A stretch of DNA of 64,000 nt from Methylotenera_A sp046594915 (GCA_046594915.1 JBKJRC010000006.1:186001-250000); one strand, 5' to 3'; positions 35,125 through 44,286 are shown, counted from the first letter of the stretch. Notes: generated from the letters alone by a model not told the origin. Numbers and translations: made by a program.

Positions 35125-36057
35125 ATGAAGCTGCATCAATTGAAATACATACACGAAGTTGCGCGGCAAGGCCTTAATATTTCAGCCGCAGCAGAGGCCT
35201 TGCATACATCGCAACCAGGCGTTAGCAAGCAGATTCAAATGCTGGAAGATGAACTAAAGCTGCAGATTTTTCAGCGCAACGGCAAACGACTAACAGGCAT
35301 TACCGAGCCGGGGCGACATATTGTAAAGTTGGCCGCAACGGTGATGCTAGAAATGCAGAATATCAAGCGCGTGGGCGATGAGTTTAGCAAAGTGGAAACT
35401 GGCACCTTGACCATTGCCACCACGCACACGCAAGCGCGTTACAAATTACCCACAGCCGTTAAGCAGTTTATTACAGCGTATCCCCATGTTAAATTGAATA
35501 TTCACCAGGGTGACCCAGCGCAAGTGACTGCGCAAGTGGCCAGCGGCGAAGCGGATATTGGCATTGCAACCGAGAAAATTAGTCTGGATGAAAGGCTGCT
35601 CTGTTTGCCATGTTACGAATGGAATCGCTGCGTGGTGGTGCCTAAAGGCCATCGTTTAATTGATGCGGTGCCACTGACTTTATCTAAAATCGCAAGTTTT
35701 CCGCTCATTACCTACGATTATGCATTTACAGGCAGCACGGCTGTTTCTAAAGTGTTTCACGAGGCGGGCGTGATGCCAAATATTGTGTTGAGCGCGATTG
35801 ATGCCGATGTGATTAAAACCTATGTGGGATTGGGTTTGGGCGTTGGTTTGATTGCTAACATGGCGTATGATGAGGAACGCGATAAAGATTTAGTGCGCTT
35901 AGATTGCAGCCACTTATTTCCAGCCAGTACAACCTATTTAGGCGTACGAAAAGATGCATTTTTACGCAACTATATTTATGGTTTTATTGAATTGCTGGCG
36001 CCACGGTTTGATCGTAGAGCGGTGGATGAGGCGCTCAAAGCTTATCGTACTAACTAA
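35125..36057 (+). CDS. cysB: LysR-type regulator CysB
   Basis: A 310-residue LysR-family activator. The N-terminal helix-turn-helix MKLHQLKYIHEVARQGLNIS followed by AAEALHTSQPGVSKQIQ is the CysB/Cbl form, and the C-terminal effector domain follows (TTHTQARYKLP, GEADIGIATE). CysB activates sulfate assimilation genes with N-acetylserine as inducer in enterobacteria. It is divergent from the permease and cys genes and most likely regulates them. Confidence 0.95.
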   Translation: MKLHQLKYIHEVARQGLNISAAAEALHTSQPGVSKQIQMLEDELKLQIFQRNGKRLTGITEPGRHIVKLAATVMLEMQNIKRVGDEFSKVETGTLTIATTHTQARYKLPTAVKQFITAYPHVKLNIHQGDPAQVTAQVASGEADIGIATEKISLDERLLCLPCYEWNRCVVVPKGHRLIDAVPLTLSKIASFPLITYDYAFTGSTAVSKVFHEAGVMPNIVLSAIDADVIKTYVGLGLGVGLIANMAYDEERDKDLVRLDCSHLFPASTTYLGVRKDAFLRNYIYGFIELLAPRFDRRAVDEALKAYRTN

Positions 36058-36061
36058 GCAA

Positions 36062-36104
36062 GCATTAGCTAAACAGCATTAGCTAAAACAGCATTAGCTA
36101 AACA
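36062..36104 (+). repeat. Three 14-15-bp tandem units after cysB
   Basis: gcattagctaaaca occurs at 36062-36075 and 36091-36104, with a one-base-longer copy at 36076-36090. The array begins 5 bp after the cysB stop. Each unit carries stop triplets in two frames (TAG, TAA). Confidence 0.9.
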
Positions 36105-36151
36105 GAATGAGTGAACACTATTTTTTAACTAAAAATCAGGAGTGGAATTTG

Positions 36152-36712
36152 ATGTGGCTTAAACCCGTATTTTTTTTGCTAATATTAAGCTTGTTAAGCG
36201 CATGTGCCACCTCTAAAACCACCGTTGCAGAATCGCCACTATTAACCACTAAAAGTATGCCAAATGGTCTGCCCCCAATCGATTTAACCAGCGCGATTTA
36301 TGAACTGCCAGTAAAACAAGGCGTGAGCTACCAAGATGTTATCGATAGTTTAAAATCGGTATCAGAAGGCATGAATTTTGTGAATCCAGCGAACTTTCCC
36401 ATTGGCGAACACATGAAATTGCGCGGCGTAGATCCGCAAGGCGTTAAAGAAGTGCACAGTTTTTGTAACTTAAGCCTAGGCACCGATATTATGCTGGATC
36501 ACCCTGAATTTTTAGTGTTTGCGCCATGCAGAATTGCGCTATACGAAAAAACCGATGTCAGCCAAAAACGCCAGTTATTTCTGGCTTTAGATCGCCCCAC
36601 TTTTGATTTAAAAAGCATTAAAAATCCAACACCGCGCGCACAAAAATCGGCGCAAGAACTAGAAGATGCATTAATTCAATTGATGGATAAAGCCAGCCGT
36701 GGCGACATTTGA
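36152..36712 (+). CDS. DUF302-domain lipoprotein
   Basis: The ATG at 36152 is chosen over the in-frame ATG at 36107: AGGAG at 36138-36142 is well spaced, and the protein then begins with a lipoprotein signal, MWLKPVFFLLILSLLSAC, whose lipobox Cys is residue 18. The 186-residue protein has a DUF302-like domain (YQDVIDSLKSVSEGMNFV, then FCNLSLGTDIM and FAPCRIALYEK). DUF302 proteins bind small ligands but their roles are unclear. A 13-bp duplication containing the next start codon follows. Confidence 0.8.
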   Translation: MWLKPVFFLLILSLLSACATSKTTVAESPLLTTKSMPNGLPPIDLTSAIYELPVKQGVSYQDVIDSLKSVSEGMNFVNPANFPIGEHMKLRGVDPQGVKEVHSFCNLSLGTDIMLDHPEFLVFAPCRIALYEKTDVSQKRQLFLALDRPTFDLKSIKNPTPRAQKSAQELEDALIQLMDKASRGDI

Positions 36713-36713
36713 G

Positions 36714-36739
36714 TGAGACTATTAAATGAGGCTGTTAAA
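36714..36739 (+). repeat. Two 13-bp tandem units reaching the next start codon
   Basis: tgagactattaaa (36714-36726) and tgaggctgttaaa (36727-36739) match at 11 of 13 positions. The last base of the second unit is the A of the next gene's ATG. Confidence 0.7.
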
Positions 36740-37197
36740 TGGTCGCTAAGTTAAAGCCGCAATGGTTTAATCGCGCTTGGTTGCTACAGCAATTAAAACT
36801 AAATATCGTAGCGCTCATCAGTTTGGCCACCGCGATTGTCGGCATTTCATATAACACCTGGCGCGATCACCAAAACGAAATTAACGATAATATGCGTAAG
36901 GCCGCTTTTGAGGTGCTAACCGATTTAGGTGAGTTGCAAACCATTGTTAATTATGCGCATTTTCAACAAGACGCCACGCGCGGCCATCCGATTGAAGGCT
37001 GGAAACACGTTGTGATGGTGCGCGATTTAAGTCATTTATTGATGCCAGATGCGGCCAAAGCGGCAGATGCACTTTATATTAACTGGCAAAGCAACTGGGA
37101 AAAGCTGGGGGATGATAATCAAACGGAATTAATGATCAGTAATCAGATAAAACAAACCCGACAGGCCGTATTAGCCACAATCGATAGCCTTAAATAA
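36739..37197 (+). CDS. Membrane-anchored protein of unknown function
   Basis: A 152-residue protein with one predicted membrane segment at about residues 21-40 (LNIVALISLATAIVGISYNTW) and a mostly helical, charged C-terminal part containing conserved-looking DLGELQTIVNYAHFQQDA and WQSNWEKLG. I do not recognise a family. It is 27 bp after the DUF302 lipoprotein and 19 bp before the YjgR-type ATPase, so it is probably an operon partner. Confidence 0.65.
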   Translation: MVAKLKPQWFNRAWLLQQLKLNIVALISLATAIVGISYNTWRDHQNEINDNMRKAAFEVLTDLGELQTIVNYAHFQQDATRGHPIEGWKHVVMVRDLSHLLMPDAAKAADALYINWQSNWEKLGDDNQTELMISNQIKQTRQAVLATIDSLK

Positions 37198-37215
37198 ACG
37201 AAAACTCACCCTTAT

Positions 37216-38691
37216 ATGAATCCAATTCGCATTGCAAAAGCAGATAATTTTCTGGGTATATTACCCAAAATGGCCAATCGTCATGGCTTAATTGCTGGCG
37301 CCACCGGCACAGGTAAAACCGTTACCCTGCAAACATTTGCAGAAGGATTTTCGGCGTTGGGCATCCCGGTTTTTATGGCAGATGTAAAAGGCGATCTGGC
37401 GGGCATGAGCCAAGCAGGCGGCGGCAATGCGCGTGTGGATGCGCGTGTAGCGCAATTGGGCTTAGACGATTTTAAAGCGCAGGCTTCGCCCGTCACCTTT
37501 TGGGATGTATTTGGTAAAAGCGGTCATCCTGTGCGCACCACAATTGCCGAAATGGGGCCATTATTATTAGCGCGCTTGTTGAATTTAAACGAGGTACAAA
37601 GTGGTGTGATAAATGCCATTTTTAAAATTGCCGACGATAAAGGCTGGTTACTGCTCGACTTAAAAGATTTGCGCGCCATGTCGCAGCACGCGGCAGAAAA
37701 CGCAACTGAATATCAAACTACTTATGGCAATATTTCTGCAGCCAGCGTTGGCGCGTTGCAACGCTCACTTTTACAGCTAGAAACAGAAGGCGGCGATTTA
37801 TTGTTTGGTGAGCCTGCGTTAAATTTAGACGATTTGATGCAAACTGACTCACATGGTCGTGGTGTTATTAATATTCTAGCGTCAGATAAACTGTATAACT
37901 CACCACGCGTTTACGCCACATTGCTGCTTTGGTTGCTATCTGAATTATTTGAAAAGTTACCAGAAGTAGGTGATTTAGAAAAACCGAAACTGGTGTTTTT
38001 CTTTGATGAAGCGCATTTACTTTTTAGCGATGCGCCACCCGCTTTGCTGCAAAAAATCGAGCAAGTCGTTCGTTTAATTCGCTCTAAAGCGGTGGGCGTG
38101 TATTTTGTCAGTCAGAACCCGCTGGACATTCCCGATATTGTGCTGGGGCAACTAGGTAACCGCGTGCAACATGCTTTGCGCGCCTTTACGCCGCGCGACC
38201 AAAAAGCAGTGAAATCGGCGGCAGAGACTTTTAGAAGCAATCCAAAAGTAGATGTGGCAAACGTGATTACCGAATTAGGTGTTGGCGAAGCCTTGGTTTC
38301 ATTTTTGGATGAAAAAGGCATTCCAAGCCCCGTTGAGCGCGCGTTTATCTGTCCGCCACAAAGCCGCATCGGTGCAATTTCTGATGCTGAAAGAGCGGTG
38401 GTGATTGCAAACTCAAACATTAGCGGTTTTTACGAAAAACAAATAGAGCGTGAATCCGCGTATGAGATTTTAAAAAAACGTGCGACTGAATCAGCCCAAG
38501 TCGTTGAGGAAGAAGAAAAAGGTTTCGATTGGGGTAGTATTTTAGGCGGCAAAACAGCTAAAGGCTCAAGTAGGCGCTCTGATAGTATTTTAGAAAGCGC
38601 GGCTAAATCCACCGCACGTGCAATCGGGTCGCAATTAGGCCGCAGTATTATTCGCGGCGTTTTGGGGTCTATAATGGGCGGTCGCAAATAA
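37216..38691 (+). CDS. YjgR/HerA-like ATPase (DUF853)
   Basis: A 491-residue ATPase of the HerA-FtsK superfamily. Walker A is GATGTGKTVTLQ near residue 29, Walker B KLVFFFDEAHLLFSDAP, and FVSQNPLDIPDIVLGQLGNRVQHALRAF is typical of the DUF853/YjgR group. The C-terminal tail is Gly/Arg-rich. The cellular role is unknown, with DNA translocation or remodelling the usual suggestion for the superfamily. The stop is 3 bp before the fhs ATG. Confidence 0.88.
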   Translation: MNPIRIAKADNFLGILPKMANRHGLIAGATGTGKTVTLQTFAEGFSALGIPVFMADVKGDLAGMSQAGGGNARVDARVAQLGLDDFKAQASPVTFWDVFGKSGHPVRTTIAEMGPLLLARLLNLNEVQSGVINAIFKIADDKGWLLLDLKDLRAMSQHAAENATEYQTTYGNISAASVGALQRSLLQLETEGGDLLFGEPALNLDDLMQTDSHGRGVINILASDKLYNSPRVYATLLLWLLSELFEKLPEVGDLEKPKLVFFFDEAHLLFSDAPPALLQKIEQVVRLIRSKAVGVYFVSQNPLDIPDIVLGQLGNRVQHALRAFTPRDQKAVKSAAETFRSNPKVDVANVITELGVGEALVSFLDEKGIPSPVERAFICPPQSRIGAISDAERAVVIANSNISGFYEKQIERESAYEILKKRATESAQVVEEEEKGFDWGSILGGKTAKGSSRRSDSILESAAKSTARAIGSQLGRSIIRGVLGSIMGGRK

Positions 38692-38694
38692 TCT

Positions 38695-40362
38695 ATGTTA
38701 TCCGATATCGATATCGCGCAAGCTGCTACGCTTAAACCGATTACCGATATTGCCCATACACTCGAACTTTCAGCCGATGATTTAATTCCTTATGGGCACA
38801 AAATCGCCAAGTTAAATACGCATTGCATTGCAAAGCTGCAACAAAAACCCAATGGTAAATTGATTCTAGTAACCGCCATCAGCCCTACACCCGCAGGTGA
38901 AGGTAAAACCACCACCACAATCGGCTTGGCGGATGCACTTAACCTAGTTTTTAAGCAAAAAAAAACAGGCAAGCGCGCCGTTGTATGTATCCGCGAACCT
39001 TCGCTTGGGCCTGTGTTTGGGCTTAAAGGCGGCGCCACTGGCGGCGGTTATGCGCAAGTGGTGCCGATGGAAAATATCAATCTGCATTTTACCGGGGATT
39101 TTCATGCGATTACTGCGGCTAATAATTTGCTGGCCGCGCTGATTGACAATCATATTTACCACGGCAATCTGCTGAATATCAAAACCGTCACTTGGCGCCG
39201 CTGCATGGATATGAACGATCGTGCCTTGCGTTCGCTAACAACGCATCAACCAGATGACATGCATACCGGTTTTAATATTACCGTTGCCAGCGAAGTGATG
39301 GCAATTTTTTGCCTGGCGCAAAGTTTGGAAGATTTAAAAACCCGTTTGGGCAATATTCAAGTGGGCACTTCTGATATATTAGAACCCGTTTTTGCCAGCG
39401 ATTTGCAAGCACATGGTGCGATGACGGCATTGCTTAAAGATGCCTTTCAGCCGAATTTAGTCCAAACTTTAGAACATACCCCCGCATTGATTCATGGCGG
39501 CCCATTTGCCAATATTGCGCATGGCTGCAATTCGGTTGTGGCGACTAAAGCCGCGTTAAAACTGGCGGATTATGTGGTGACAGAAGCGGGCTTTGGTGCC
39601 GATTTAGGCGCAGAAAAATTTATTGATATTAAATGCAGGCAATCTGGTTTACAGCCCGATGTCGTGGTGATTGTGGCGACAGTGCGCGCTTTGAAATACC
39701 ATGGTGGCTGCGAGTTAACCGATTTAAATGATGAAAATATTAATTTTTTAAATAATGGAATCAGTAATTTAAAGAAACATATTAATAATTTACATGAATT
39801 TTTTGGGCTGCAGGTTATTGTAGCGATTAATCATTTTTCGCAAGATACATCAGACGAAATCGATACTTTGTTACACGCCACCGAGCAGCTCGGTTGCAAA
39901 GCCCTAGTTTGCAAACATTGGGCAAACGGCGGTGCGGGTGCGATTGATTTAGCGAATCAGGTTGTTGACACACTGGGACAGACAAAATCTGAGATGCGGT
40001 TTTTGTACGATAATGCGCTGCCATTATTGAATAAAATAGAAACGATTGCGCAGAAAATATACGGTGCCGCCGCTGTGATATTAAGCGAAAAGGCGGCGCA
40101 AAAATTAGCACAGTTAGAGAAAAACTATGCACATTTCTCTATTTGCATCGCAAAAACACAATATTCGTTTTCGTCTGATGCTACGTTACGGGGCGCACCA
40201 GTTGGGCATACTTTAATGGTTGAAGATTTATATTTGTCGCGCGGCGCAGGTTTTATTGTTGCCATTTGTGGAAAAATCATGACAATGCCAGGCTTGCCAA
40301 AAGTGCCTGCCAGCGTGCGTATTGATGTAAATGACGCTGGCAATATTGTTGGACTTTCTTAA
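38695..40362 (+). CDS. fhs: Formate--tetrahydrofolate ligase
   Basis: A 555-residue enzyme that makes 10-formyl-THF from formate, THF and ATP. The P-loop TPAGEGKTTTTIGLADAL, the folate-site blocks REPSLGPVFGLKGGATGGGYAQVVPME and LHFTGDFHAITAANNLL, and TPALIHGGPFANIAHGCNS are all present, and the length is normal. In a methylotroph it can feed formate-derived C1 units into serine and purine synthesis, in line with serC, serA and purF nearby. The stop codon opens a four-unit spacer repeat. Confidence 0.97.
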   Translation: MLSDIDIAQAATLKPITDIAHTLELSADDLIPYGHKIAKLNTHCIAKLQQKPNGKLILVTAISPTPAGEGKTTTTIGLADALNLVFKQKKTGKRAVVCIREPSLGPVFGLKGGATGGGYAQVVPMENINLHFTGDFHAITAANNLLAALIDNHIYHGNLLNIKTVTWRRCMDMNDRALRSLTTHQPDDMHTGFNITVASEVMAIFCLAQSLEDLKTRLGNIQVGTSDILEPVFASDLQAHGAMTALLKDAFQPNLVQTLEHTPALIHGGPFANIAHGCNSVVATKAALKLADYVVTEAGFGADLGAEKFIDIKCRQSGLQPDVVVIVATVRALKYHGGCELTDLNDENINFLNNGISNLKKHINNLHEFFGLQVIVAINHFSQDTSDEIDTLLHATEQLGCKALVCKHWANGGAGAIDLANQVVDTLGQTKSEMRFLYDNALPLLNKIETIAQKIYGAAAVILSEKAAQKLAQLEKNYAHFSICIAKTQYSFSSDATLRGAPVGHTLMVEDLYLSRGAGFIVAICGKIMTMPGLPKVPASVRIDVNDAGNIVGLS

Positions 40363-40441
40363 AAGCGGGCTTAATTACAGTTGGCTTAATCAAAGCGGGA
40401 TTGAATGAGCTGGTTTAATCAAAGCGGATTTTAAAGCTGGC
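40359..40441 (+). repeat. 27-29-bp tandem units after fhs
   Basis: Units start at 40359, 40386 and 40415, each with TTAA...AGCGG...GCTGG-type cores, and a partial fourth follows from 40442. The first contains the fhs stop codon (40360-40362). The spacer to the YigZ gene is therefore almost entirely duplicated sequence. Confidence 0.8.
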
Positions 40442-40477
40442 TTTAATAAGACGGTCTTAAAAACTCACCTATTTCTT

Positions 40478-41038
40478 ATGTTAACTATCGAAAAATCAGG
40501 CAATGCCGAACAACTCATTAATAAGTCCCGTTTTTATGCCAGTGCAGGTCATTGCGAAACCGAGCGTGAAGTTGGTCTTTTTTTAAGGCAACTGGCGGTT
40601 CTGCACCAAAATGCGCACCATTTGGCTTATGCGTTTAGAATCAAAACCGCTGATGGCATTATTGCCAGATTTTCTGACGCGGGCGAACCCAGCGGCACTG
40701 CGGGCAAACCGATTTTGCAAATGTTAGAAGCGCGCGATTTAATTCATGTGGCGGTTGGCGTTGTGCGCTATTATGGTGGCGTTAATTTAGGCACTGGTAG
40801 GCTGGCACGTGCTTATGGCGGCGCTGCAAAAATGGCGTTAGATATTGCGACAATGGTCCCTTTTGTGGAAATGCGTGCATTCAGTATCAGCGTTAATTAC
40901 AATCAAATCGATGCATTGATTAGGCTGGTTACGCAGTTAAAGGGCAAGGTGTTGGATAAGCATTTTGAGCAAAAAATACAGGTTAAGTTGAGTGTGCCCG
41001 CAACTGAAGTTGACACTTTGATGAACCGATTTAAATAA
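40478..41038 (+). CDS. YigZ/IMPACT family protein
   Basis: A 186-residue protein with the UPF0029/IMPACT N-terminal domain: KSRFYASAGHCETEREV, then AHHLAYAFRI, SDAGEPSGTAGKPILQ and VVRYYGGVNLGTGRLARAYG, which are the family's signature blocks. The C-terminal DUF1949-like part is present. YigZ proteins may bind nucleic acids or translation factors; the role is unsettled. It is preceded by the repeat-rich spacer after fhs. Confidence 0.92.
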   Translation: MLTIEKSGNAEQLINKSRFYASAGHCETEREVGLFLRQLAVLHQNAHHLAYAFRIKTADGIIARFSDAGEPSGTAGKPILQMLEARDLIHVAVGVVRYYGGVNLGTGRLARAYGGAAKMALDIATMVPFVEMRAFSISVNYNQIDALIRLVTQLKGKVLDKHFEQKIQVKLSVPATEVDTLMNRFK

Positions 41039-41108
41039 TGATTCAATATTCATCCACTAAAAATTACTTTTAAAAATAGATAAATTAAAACCCTATACAA
41101 TTAAAGCT

Positions 41109-42131
41109 ATGCAAAATAATAATGCCGATATGAACTGCTCAAAATATGATGTCGCCTCATGGATTTTGATGGGGATAGCCATGATATTGGTGTTGATTTT
41201 CCATTTATTGCCAGCGTTATTGGGTGGTCTGCTGGTGTACGAACTGATTCGCATTTTAACGCCGTATATTGAGCGTAAATTGCCTGGCACGCGTGCAAAA
41301 TTGATTGCAATTGCATTATTAACTTTTGTCATCGTCAGTTTACTCAGCTTAGCTGGCGCAGGTTTAATCGCATTTTTCCGATCAGAATCAGGTAGCCTGA
41401 CTGTGTTACTAGCAAAAATGGCGCAGATTATTGAAGATTCGCGCAGAATATTGCCAGTGTGGATATTAGATAAACTGCCTACCGATGCGATTGCATTTAA
41501 AGAAGAAGCCACCATTTGGCTGCGCTCACACGCAAACGAATTGCAAGTGGTGGGCAAAGAAGCAGGGCGCATCACGGCGCATATTATTATTGGCATGATT
41601 ATCGGCGGCATGATTGCGCTACGCGACGCGGCAAATGATGATGAATACCAACCATTTGCACGTGCTTTGGTGCAACGCGCATGGCTGTTTGGTCACGCAT
41701 TTACTCGCGTCGTGTTTGCGCAAGTGCGCATTGCTTCCATTAACGCGTTTTTTACCGGCATTTATTTGATGGTTATTTTGCCGCTATTGGGAGTTGAGTT
41801 ACCTTTAGTTAAAACCATGATCGCCATTACTTTTGTGGTCGGCTTGATCCCTGTTTTGGGCAACTTAATCTCAAATACCATCATCGTGGTGGTGAGTTTA
41901 AGTCAATCGCTTGCGGTAGCGATGGGCTCACTGTTGTATTTAATTGTGATTCACAAACTTGAATATTTTTTAAATGCACGCATCGTCGGCGGTCAGATTC
42001 GCGCTAACGCCTGGGAACTGTTGATTACCATGTTATTAATGGAAGCGATTTTTGGCGTTGCAGGAATTATTGCCGCACCTATTTATTATGCCTATATTAA
42101 AAGTGAACTGCGCGCACACGATTTGGTGTGA
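41109..42131 (+). CDS. PerM / AI-2E family transporter-like membrane protein
   Basis: A 340-residue membrane protein with about eight segments. The paired N-terminal helices, the long amphipathic middle, and the C-terminal FVVGLIPVLGNLISNTIIVVV and LEYFLNARIVGGQIRANAWELL blocks belong to the AI-2E/UPF0118 family. Members include PerM, the TqsA autoinducer exporter and sodium/proton antiporters, so the substrate cannot be assigned. It ends just before a bidirectional terminator. Confidence 0.85.
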   Translation: MQNNNADMNCSKYDVASWILMGIAMILVLIFHLLPALLGGLLVYELIRILTPYIERKLPGTRAKLIAIALLTFVIVSLLSLAGAGLIAFFRSESGSLTVLLAKMAQIIEDSRRILPVWILDKLPTDAIAFKEEATIWLRSHANELQVVGKEAGRITAHIIIGMIIGGMIALRDAANDDEYQPFARALVQRAWLFGHAFTRVVFAQVRIASINAFFTGIYLMVILPLLGVELPLVKTMIAITFVVGLIPVLGNLISNTIIVVVSLSQSLAVAMGSLLYLIVIHKLEYFLNARIVGGQIRANAWELLITMLLMEAIFGVAGIIAAPIYYAYIKSELRAHDLV

Positions 42132-42141
42132 ATAGGCATAA

Positions 42142-42166
42142 AAAAGGCCTGCATTGCAGGCCTTTT
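42142..42166. terminator. Bidirectional terminator between convergent genes
   Basis: AAAAGGCCTGC, loop ATT and GCAGGCCTTTT form a perfect 11-bp stem between the PerM-type gene (plus) and the VPLPA-CTERM gene (minus). Confidence 0.9.
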
Positions 42167-42194
42167 AAATAGATACAAATTTATAAACAACAAA

Positions 42195-42704
42195 TTATAG
42201 TGATTTACGTCTTAAACCAGCAAAACCTAACATGGCAGAACCAAATAACCATGCAGCTGCGGGCAATGGAACAGCCGATACGTCACCGTTACGCGCTGAA
42301 ATAATGGCATCATCAGCACCAACAAATGTCACTGACCAAGTTAACCCGCGTTGAGAATTTCCACTATACGTATCATTGATGCTGCTTGGGAAAAAGTTAA
42401 ACTGAGTTAACGCAAGTATATAACTACCAGCATCTAAAGTGCCTGATAACAAAGCGTCAAAACCAATCCCGCTGTCATCATCTCTAATTAGTAAAGTTCC
42501 GTCAGAAGCAAACAGTGTTAATACTGGGTCAAAACTAACCTGTTGAGCAGTTATGCTTCCAGTTGACCCTGTTGGAAAAGTTAAATCAAATAGCTGAATT
42601 GCATTAGGGTCGCTTAATGACCCAGTAAGTGTGAGCGTGCCAGCGTTTGCATTAGCGGATAGCACTAATGCAGTAAAAATAAAACCAATAATTTTTGTCA
42701 TCAT
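42195..42704 (-). CDS. VPLPA-CTERM sorting domain protein
   Basis: A 169-residue exported protein. An N-terminal signal peptide ends near NANA (residues 17-20), a beta-rich middle contains DPVLTLFASDGTLLIRDDDSG, and the C-terminus has VPLPAAAWLFGSAMLGFAGLRRKS: the VPLPA motif, membrane helix and basic end of the exosortase-sorted PEP-CTERM variant. Such proteins are cut by an exosortase/archaeosortase-like enzyme and go to the surface or matrix. No exosortase is in the window. AAGGATTAATG lies at its start. Confidence 0.88.
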   Translation of the reverse strand: MMTKIIGFIFTALVLSANANAGTLTLTGSLSDPNAIQLFDLTFPTGSTGSITAQQVSFDPVLTLFASDGTLLIRDDDSGIGFDALLSGTLDAGSYILALTQFNFFPSSINDTYSGNSQRGLTWSVTFVGADDAIISARNGDVSAVPLPAAAWLFGSAMLGFAGLRRKSL

Positions 42705-42766
42705 TAATCCTTAAGTAATTGTTAAAAAGTAAAGTTATTACCACCATAAGATACCAACTACATCAA

Positions 42767-42810
42767 GTTAAAGACATACCCCAATAGTGTTAAAGTCATA
42801 CCCCATTAGT
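42767..42810. repeat. Two 22-bp tandem units
   Basis: 42767-42788 and 42789-42810 match at 20 of 22 positions (each begins gttaaag). They lie between the VPLPA-CTERM gene start and the end of the RND outer membrane gene. Confidence 0.9.
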
Positions 42811-42840
42811 GGTATTAAAGACTAACTCAGCCTATAAAAT

Positions 42841-44286
42841 TTACTTCCAACCGCCGCCTAATGATTTATATAAATTAACCATGGCACTAATTTGTTTTTG
42901 CTTGGTTTCTATCAGTTCAGTTTTTGCTTCCAGCGCCTCCCGTTGCGTTAATAAAACCTCTAAATAATCCGCTCTTGCGGATTGAAATAGTTGATTCGCA
43001 ACATCGACAGATTGAGTTAATGCCTCCACTTGCGTACTTTTTAATTGATAGTTTTTTTCCAGATTATCAATATTTGAAACCTGATTAGCGACTTCGCCAT
43101 AAGCGCTGATAATGGTTTGCTCATAATCGTATGCGGCTTGGATTTGTGTTGCGTTTGCGTTTTTATACACGGCAATAATGGCATTACGATTGATAAGCGG
43201 CGCCATGACATCGCCAGCCAACGAGTACATCAGTGACTCTGGCGTGTTGAGCAAATATTTTGGATTAAACGCCTGAAAACCTAAGCCTGCGCGTATGGCA
43301 AACGAGGGGTAAAAGTTGGCTTTTGCAACCGCGATATTTAAATCTGCCGCGGCTAATTCTAGCTCGGCTTTTCTAATATCGGGTCGATTTTCTAACAGTT
43401 GAGCGGGCACACCAGCTTGCATCATTTTAAGTTTCGTCGCCATAAAATCGGCAGAAGCTCTTAAAACAGGCTGTGGGACTCTGCCCAACAAAAAGTTAAT
43501 GCGGTTTTCCACCTCAACAATCTGCTGTTTAATGACAAATTGCTTACTCTCGTTTTTTTTCACTTCGGCTTCAAAGCGTTTAACAGCCAAAGAAGTTGCT
43601 CTGGCGTATTTCTGCAGTTGCTTGGTGACTTCTAACGCATTTTGCTGAATATGAATATTTTGCTCCAAATTTAGCAGCTGATTATCTAAAGCCGCCAATT
43701 CATAATAAGCATTGGCGATTTCTGCTACTAGGTTAGTGATTAAAAAGTTTTTGCCTTCGATGGAAGCCATGTATTCCATCGCAGCTACTTTTGTGGCGTT
43801 TCTGAGTTTTTTCCAAACGTCAAGTTCCCATTTGGAATACAAGCCGAATTGATAATTGGCTAAGGGATCGGGAAATGCTTTACCTTCTTTAATTTCCAGA
43901 TTTTCTTCCACAGCGCCATTTCGGGTGAAACGACCCACTTTTTCAACCTCCGCGCCTGCACCAAAGCTGACAAATGGAAGGTATTCACCTTTACGCGCCT
44001 GTATCTCGTTTTTTGCAATGCTAATGCGCTGCGCTAAGATATTCACTTCTTTATTATTCACAATCGCTATATCAATCAAAGCAGATAAATCTGGATCATC
44101 AAAAAAATCCTTCCAATTGACACTGGCTGTATTTTCTAGCGCCTGCGGCCGATTATTAAAACTTTCAGGCAGCTTGGTTTCTGCCTTTTTAGTGGTTAAA
44201 AAAGGGATAGAGCATGCTTGCAGCAGCAGTGCTAAACAGCCTATCGCCATTAATCGAATATAATTGTGTTTAATCATTGTTATCAT
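42841..44286 (-). CDS. RND efflux outer membrane lipoprotein (NodT/OprM family)
   Basis: A 481-residue TolC-like outer membrane channel. The N-terminus has a lipoprotein signal with lipobox LLQAC, followed by two OEP repeats rich in helices (NKEVNILAQRISIAKNEIQARKG; LLENRPDIRKAELELAAADLNIAVAKANFYPSF). It overlaps the RND pump gene end; starts at 44286 or 44277 are both possible and neither shows a clear ribosome binding site, so translation is probably coupled. It is the last gene of the efflux operon. The linker sequences read like Bacteroidota homologues. Confidence 0.92.
   Translation of the reverse strand: MITMIKHNYIRLMAIGCLALLLQACSIPFLTTKKAETKLPESFNNRPQALENTASVNWKDFFDDPDLSALIDIAIVNNKEVNILAQRISIAKNEIQARKGEYLPFVSFGAGAEVEKVGRFTRNGAVEENLEIKEGKAFPDPLANYQFGLYSKWELDVWKKLRNATKVAAMEYMASIEGKNFLITNLVAEIANAYYELAALDNQLLNLEQNIHIQQNALEVTKQLQKYARATSLAVKRFEAEVKKNESKQFVIKQQIVEVENRINFLLGRVPQPVLRASADFMATKLKMMQAGVPAQLLENRPDIRKAELELAAADLNIAVAKANFYPSFAIRAGLGFQAFNPKYLLNTPESLMYSLAGDVMAPLINRNAIIAVYKNANATQIQAAYDYEQTIISAYGEVANQVSNIDNLEKNYQLKSTQVEALTQSVDVANQLFQSARADYLEVLLTQREALEAKTELIETKQKQISAMVNLYKSLGGGWK

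Noticed and set aside
36107..36151. Upstream ATG at 36107 as the start of the DUF302 protein
   Set aside because: It lies next to the tandem repeat without a ribosome binding site and would bury the lipoprotein signal 15 residues inside the protein.
41109..42131. Naming the PerM-type protein an AI-2 exporter
   Set aside because: The family is broad and nothing nearby concerns autoinducer-2, so only the family is reported.
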